NCBI RefSeq assembly: GCF_016907955.1
Contig: NZ_JAFBCX010000024.1
Span: forward strand, 1-64,000
Direction of reading: 5' to 3'
Length of the DNA: 64,000 bases
From: Lentzea nigeriaca
GTDB lineage: Bacteria; Actinomycetota; Actinomycetes; Mycobacteriales; Pseudonocardiaceae
Numbering within the stretch: the first letter of the stretch is position 1; each line of letters starts with the position of its first letter. Below, in pieces: positions 60,761-64,000 of the stretch. The translations under genes were made by a program, and so were the position numbers. A model generated the notes under the pieces. The model searched no databases. It was given only the letters and a program-made list of their open reading frames with translations, and was not told where the DNA came from.

Positions 60761-61453
60761 ATGGAGGTCGAGATCTACACCGACGGTGCGTGCAGCCCCA
60801 ATCCCGGTCCGGGCGGCTGGGGTGCCGTGTTGCGCTACGGCGAGCACGAGAAGGACATGTACGGCGGTGACATCGGCCCGACGACGAACAACCGCATGGA
60901 ACTGATGGCGCCCATCGTGGCGTTGGAGAGCCTCACGCGACCATCCACCGTGAGGCTCTACACGGACAGCACGTACGTCCGCAACGGCATCACCTCATGG
61001 GTGCACGGGTGGAAGGCGAACGGCTGGCTCACGAAGGCACGTGAGCCGGTCAAGAACGCCGACCTGTGGCGCCGCCTGGAAGAAGCCGCCGGCAGGCACG
61101 AGGTGGAGTGGCACTGGGTCAAGGGCCATGCGGGCCACCCGGAGAACGAGCGCGCGGACAGGCTGGCCGTGCGCGGAGTGGAGGAGGTGACGGGGCGGGA
61201 AATCACGCAGCCCCAGGCAAAACCGAAGAAGGCCAAGCCGAAGCAACCACGCGAGCTGACCGGCGAACCGTGTGGCGCGCCCACGAAGAAGGGCACGCCG
61301 TGCCCGATCACCGCAGGGCCGAGCGGACTGTGTCACGTGCACGACCCGGCGTTGCAGTGCGGTGCCGTCACGAAGAAGGGCACGCCCTGCACGATCGCGA
61401 CCGGCGGCGGCCGGTGCGAGTACCACCAGGACGCGCTGGAACTGTTCACGTGA
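60761..61453 (+). CDS. rnhA: RNase HI with C-terminal tandem zinc-finger-like repeats
   Basis: The 230-residue product has an RNase HI domain (1-145) with the catalytic acids D8 (YTDGACSPNPGPGGWG), E47, D69 (YTDST) and D133 and the helper H123. It degrades the RNA of RNA-DNA hybrids. After a basic linker (153-165) come two repeats with C171/C181/C191/H194 and C200/C210/C219/H222, each containing TKKGTPC and a C-x2-H ending, likely zinc-binding. Most bacterial RNase HI proteins are about 150 residues, so the tail is extra. ATG at 60761 is used. Confidence 0.9.
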   Translation: MEVEIYTDGACSPNPGPGGWGAVLRYGEHEKDMYGGDIGPTTNNRMELMAPIVALESLTRPSTVRLYTDSTYVRNGITSWVHGWKANGWLTKAREPVKNADLWRRLEEAAGRHEVEWHWVKGHAGHPENERADRLAVRGVEEVTGREITQPQAKPKKAKPKQPRELTGEPCGAPTKKGTPCPITAGPSGLCHVHDPALQCGAVTKKGTPCTIATGGGRCEYHQDALELFT

Positions 61454-62240
61454 CGGCGAGCGAAGCCAGCAACCGCAACGCGTCCTGGGACGGGCTGCCA
61501 GGCGCCGCCACGTAGGTCACCAGCACCTGTCCCGCATCCGAGGTCAGCGGCTCCGCGGCCAGTTCCAGCGGTCCGAGCTGCGGGTGGTTCATGCGCTTGA
61601 ACATCGGCTGCCGGTCGCGCACCGGGTGCTCCGCCCACAGCGCGCGGAACAGCGGCGACACTTCGCACATCTCCTCGACCAGCGCGAGCAGCGCCGGGTC
61701 GTCGGGGTGCACGCCGTAGTCCGCGCGCAGGTAGCCGACGTTCTCCCGCGCGCAGTCCGTCCAGCCGACGAACAGCTCCTGTGCGGCCGGGTCGGTGAAC
61801 ATGTACCGCACCATGTTCGGCTGCTCGCGGAAGTCCGTGACGAGCGCCGCGGCGAGCGGGTTCCACGCCAGCACGTCGAGCCGGCGCCCGAGGACCATCG
61901 CGGGCACGCCGTGCAGCGCGTCGAGCAACCAGCGCAACGCGGGCCGCACCTCCTCCGACGGCGCTTGCACCCGAGTGGGCCGCGCCAGCCGGTAGAGATG
62001 CGTGCGCTCGGCCGCGTCCAGGCCGAGCGCCTGCGCCAACGCGTCCAGGATCGAGTCGGACGCGTTGGAGGCGCGCCCCTGCTCCATGCGCGTGTAGTAG
62101 TCGACGCTGATCCCTGCCAGCTGCGCCAGTTCCTCGCGCCGCAGTCCTGGCACGCGCCGCCGCGTGGCCCGCTCGGGAGGGTCCAGTGCCGCACGCCGAG
62201 CCTTCAGGAACTCCCCCAACTCGTTCACGGCCCCTATCAT
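61446..62240 (-). CDS. XRE/MmyB-type transcriptional regulator
   Basis: The 264-residue product has an N-terminal helix-turn-helix (about 30-62, LRREELAQLAGISVDYYTRME) and a C-terminal MmyB-like ligand-binding domain (about 95-255, with ALVTDFREQPNMVRYMFTDP and WTDCARENVGYLRADYG). ATG at 62240 overlaps the SDR stop (ATGA), so it is translationally coupled; GTG at 62228 is an alternative start. It probably regulates the SDR gene. The 3' end overlaps rnhA by 8 bp convergently. Confidence 0.88.
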   Translation of the reverse strand: MIGAVNELGEFLKARRAALDPPERATRRRVPGLRREELAQLAGISVDYYTRMEQGRASNASDSILDALAQALGLDAAERTHLYRLARPTRVQAPSEEVRPALRWLLDALHGVPAMVLGRRLDVLAWNPLAAALVTDFREQPNMVRYMFTDPAAQELFVGWTDCARENVGYLRADYGVHPDDPALLALVEEMCEVSPLFRALWAEHPVRDRQPMFKRMNHPQLGPLELAAEPLTSDAGQVLVTYVAAPGSPSQDALRLLASLAVT

Positions 62241-62929
62241 GCCGGGATCGCCCCGACCAGTCCGCCGTCCACGACGAAGTCCTGCCCCGTCACGTACCCC
62301 GCGCGGTCCGACAGCAGGAACGACACGACGTGCGCCACGTCCTCCGGCTCGCCCAACCGCCCCATGACCACTTGCCGCCGGTACGGCTCGTCGTCGACGA
62401 CGTTGTCCTTGAACATGTCCGTCGCGATGAACCCAGGGCTGACCGTGTTGACCCGGACTCCCGGCATCTCCGCCCCGAGCGTGCGCGCCAGGCTGTGCAC
62501 CGCCGCCTTGCTGGCCGTGTAGAGCGACGCGCCGACAAGCCCCCGATGGACCGTCCACGACGCGTTGATCACCACCGACGCGCCGGGCTTCAACCGCGCC
62601 CGCTGCACCGTGAAGTACACGCCCTTGAAGTTCGTGGCGAGCACCCGGTCCACGTCCTCCTCGGTGACCTTCTCGAACTCGGTGAACACCCCGATCCCGG
62701 CGTTCGCGAACAGACCGTCGATCTCACCGACCCGGTCCATCAACGCCTCGACGTCGGACAGCTTAGACACGTCCGCGACCACCGTCTCGACGCCGAGCTC
62801 CTCGCGCGCCGCCGCCAACCGCTCCTCGGAACGCCCGGTCACGACGACCCGCGCGCCCTCCTCTACCAGCACCCGCGCCGTCGCCAGGCCGATGCCGCTA
62901 CCGCCACCCGTGATCAGAAACGTCTTCAT
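62237..62929 (-). CDS. Short-chain dehydrogenase/reductase
   Basis: The 230-residue classical SDR has the cofactor motif TGGGSGIGLATA (7-18), the NAG-type motif ANAGIG, and the catalytic YxxxK in LYTASKAAVHSLARTLG, with a serine in the preceding INASWTV strand. The T-G-R-S after the second strand suggests NADP(H). It is the first gene of a unit with the XRE regulator and begins about 100 bp from the divergent F420 gene. The substrate is unknown. Confidence 0.9.
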   Translation of the reverse strand: MKTFLITGGGSGIGLATARVLVEEGARVVVTGRSEERLAAAREELGVETVVADVSKLSDVEALMDRVGEIDGLFANAGIGVFTEFEKVTEEDVDRVLATNFKGVYFTVQRARLKPGASVVINASWTVHRGLVGASLYTASKAAVHSLARTLGAEMPGVRVNTVSPGFIATDMFKDNVVDDEPYRRQVVMGRLGEPEDVAHVVSFLLSDRAGYVTGQDFVVDGGLVGAIPA

Positions 62930-63031
62930 GGCTCACACACTCCAGGCCCCCGCGGCCCGCAACCAGACCCGCCGTTTCCTGGGTCTGCGAAGACCAGGCT
63001 GAACTCGGCGAACCGGCGTAGCGTCACCGGC

Positions 63032-63454
63032 ATGCTTCCCGACTCCGCCAGGGCAGTGCTGGAATCCAACGCGCTCGCCCACATCGTGACGCTCGGCAAA
63101 GACGGCTCGCCCCACGTGACCATCGTCTGGGTGGGACTCGACGGCGACGAGATCGTCTCCGGGCACCTGGTGCAGCACCAGAAGATCCGCAACATCCGCA
63201 ACGACGGTCGCGTGGTGCTCTCCCTCGAGACACCCAAGATCAACGAGATGGGCCTGCAGGAGTACCTCGTCGTCTACGGCACCGCCCGCATCACCGAAGG
63301 CGGGGCGCCGGAACTGCTCCAGCGCCTCGCACACACCTACCTCGGCCCTGACGTGAAGTTCCCGCCGTTCGACAACCCGCCACCCGGCTTCGTCACGCGC
63401 ATCAAGGTCGACCGCGTGGCCGGCGTCGGCCCCTGGGTCGGCTCGAACTCGTAG
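63032..63454 (+). CDS. F420-dependent PPOX-class oxidoreductase
   Basis: The 140-residue split-barrel flavin/deazaflavin-binding protein has NALAHIVTLGKDGSPHVTIV and GDEIVSGHLVQHQKIRNIRN, typical of PPOX-class F420-dependent enzymes of actinobacteria that reduce biliverdin, quinones or nitro compounds. ATG at 63032 lies 7 nt after a TAGCGT -10-like element, so a leaderless transcript is likely. The 3' end is antisense to the methyltransferase remnant frame. Confidence 0.87.
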   Translation: MLPDSARAVLESNALAHIVTLGKDGSPHVTIVWVGLDGDEIVSGHLVQHQKIRNIRNDGRVVLSLETPKINEMGLQEYLVVYGTARITEGGAPELLQRLAHTYLGPDVKFPPFDNPPPGFVTRIKVDRVAGVGPWVGSNS

Positions 63455-63712
63455 GAAATGTGGACGGCGGGCCGGCCCGTGTAGTTGGGGCCGGCCCTGT
63501 CGTCAGCCCCGAAGTCGCCGATGCGGCGCTTACGGTTGTCGTAGGTGAATCCCGCGTCCCGCAAGGCTTTCGTCAGTGTGCGCCCGAACGGGGTGCCGTC
63601 GGCGCGGCGCACGCCGGCGACGTCGAAGTTCGCCACCAGCCGACCACCGGGCGCGAGCGACGACGACACTCGAGCCGGGACGGGCGGGCCTCGTTCTCGT
63701 CGCCCAGCAGGG
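63430..63712 (-). pseudogene. C-terminal remnant of a SAM-dependent methyltransferase
   Basis: The minus-strand frame at about 63669..63433 reads SSSLAPGGRLVANFDVAGV, then GTPFGRTLTKALRDAGF, and PNYTGRPAVHISY. This resembles the last strands of a class I methyltransferase. The upstream SAM-binding half is absent; the sequence before it (to about 63712) does not continue the domain. Past residue 76 the frame runs antisense into the F420 gene. It is probably a relic beside the aminotransferase. Confidence 0.45.
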
Positions 63713-64000
63713 TCACCGCAGCACCTTCGCGAGGCGTGCCATGCCTTCCGCGATCTCCTCAGGAGTGTTGGCGGTGAAGGACATCCGGAACGTCGCGCGG
63801 TCCGGCGTGGTCGCGTAGAACGGAGCGCCGGGCACGAACGCGACGTCGTGGCGCAGCGCCTCCTTCAGCAACACGGCGCTGTCGACGTCGCCCGGCAACC
63901 GCAGCCACACGAACATGCCACCGTCCGGATCGCTCCACGTCGTGCCGTCAGGAACCGTGGCGGGGAGTGCCGCGATCATCGCATCGCGCCGTGCCCCGTA
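63713..64000 (-). CDS. PLP-dependent aminotransferase, C-terminal part (runs off the window)
   Basis: The 95 visible residues form the C-terminal domain of a class I/MocR-like or 2-aminoadipate-type aminotransferase: WSDPDGGMFVWLRLPGDVDS, VAFVPGAPFYATTP, and the substrate-carboxylate arginine region TFRMSFTANTPEEIAEGMARL. The stop is TGA at 63715..63713, and the frame is open to the right edge (YGARRDAM). The PLP lysine would lie outside the window. Confidence 0.85.
   Translation of the reverse strand, partial: YGARRDAMIAALPATVPDGTTWSDPDGGMFVWLRLPGDVDSAVLLKEALRHDVAFVPGAPFYATTPDRATFRMSFTANTPEEIAEGMARLAKVLR

Overview
The window is high-GC DNA from an actinomycete, most likely a Pseudonocardiales member such as a Lentzea- or Saccharothrix-like genus (inference). 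The codon usage is strongly GC-biased. Mycothiol-dependent and F420-dependent enzyme families are present, many starts are GTG or TTG, genes overlap by ATGA or GTGA, and the gene order around infC, pheST, arg and tyrS is typical of actinobacteria. No tRNA, complete rRNA gene, CRISPR array or complete transposase gene was found. An rRNA operon leader and promoter at the left edge point to an operon that continues to the left of the window.

From 1 to 32.6 kb lies a conserved minus-strand housekeeping backbone: infC-rpmI-rplT-rRNA methyltransferase, pheS-pheT, argC-J-B-D-F-R-(argG remnant)-H, a 3-methyladenine glycosylase, tyrS and the rRNA leader. Accessory cassettes, mostly on the plus strand, interrupt it. 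They are (i) a TIR-domain gene and its decayed paralogue (2.5-3.9 kb); (ii) two tandem histidine kinases plus a response regulator, the transhydrogenase sthA (minus strand), a clear ethylene-forming enzyme homologue, a secreted protein (minus), an AlkD-type glycosylase and a MITE-like element (12-20.6 kb); and (iii) an Hsp90-family ATPase coupled to a large TPR protein (24.8-29.3 kb). The normal argG position between argR and argH holds only an 88-codon ORF made of two ArgG C-domain segments, so a full argG would have to lie elsewhere.

From 32.6 to 43.8 kb there are a DUF1844 gene, two coupled membrane proteins, one unknown gene, a coherent D-amino-acid catabolism locus and a GH36 alpha-galactosidase. 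The D-amino-acid locus holds RidA, an IclR regulator and a PfkB kinase, and divergently a PLP D-amino-acid deaminase, an N-acyl-D-amino-acid deacylase and a GntP permease. A palindromic operator candidate sits on the deaminase start codon.

From 43.8 to 54.8 kb there are a three-repeat lipoprotein, a TetR/FAD-monooxygenase divergon with twin operators, two coupled membrane-anchored VWA-like proteins, an SRPBCC protein, uvrA with an SOS box, a mycothiol-dependent isomerase-family protein and an acyltransferase.

From 54.8 kb to the end the region is more plastic. A metallo-beta-lactamase gene has its last 192 bp duplicated 771 bp downstream. A Beta-family (phage T4 type) protein follows, then a divergent DUF7711-like/compact amidase pair whose possible start codons overlap. 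Next come an NADPH:FMN reductase/TetR divergon with twin operators, a DUF1801 protein, RNase HI carrying two zinc-finger-like repeats, an XRE regulator with an SDR, an F420-dependent enzyme, a methyltransferase remnant and the C-terminal part of an aminotransferase. The most notable observations are the ethylene-forming enzyme, the shrunken argG, the Hsp90-TPR operon, the TIR protein with an apparently altered catalytic position, the MITE, and the two twin-operator TetR divergons.
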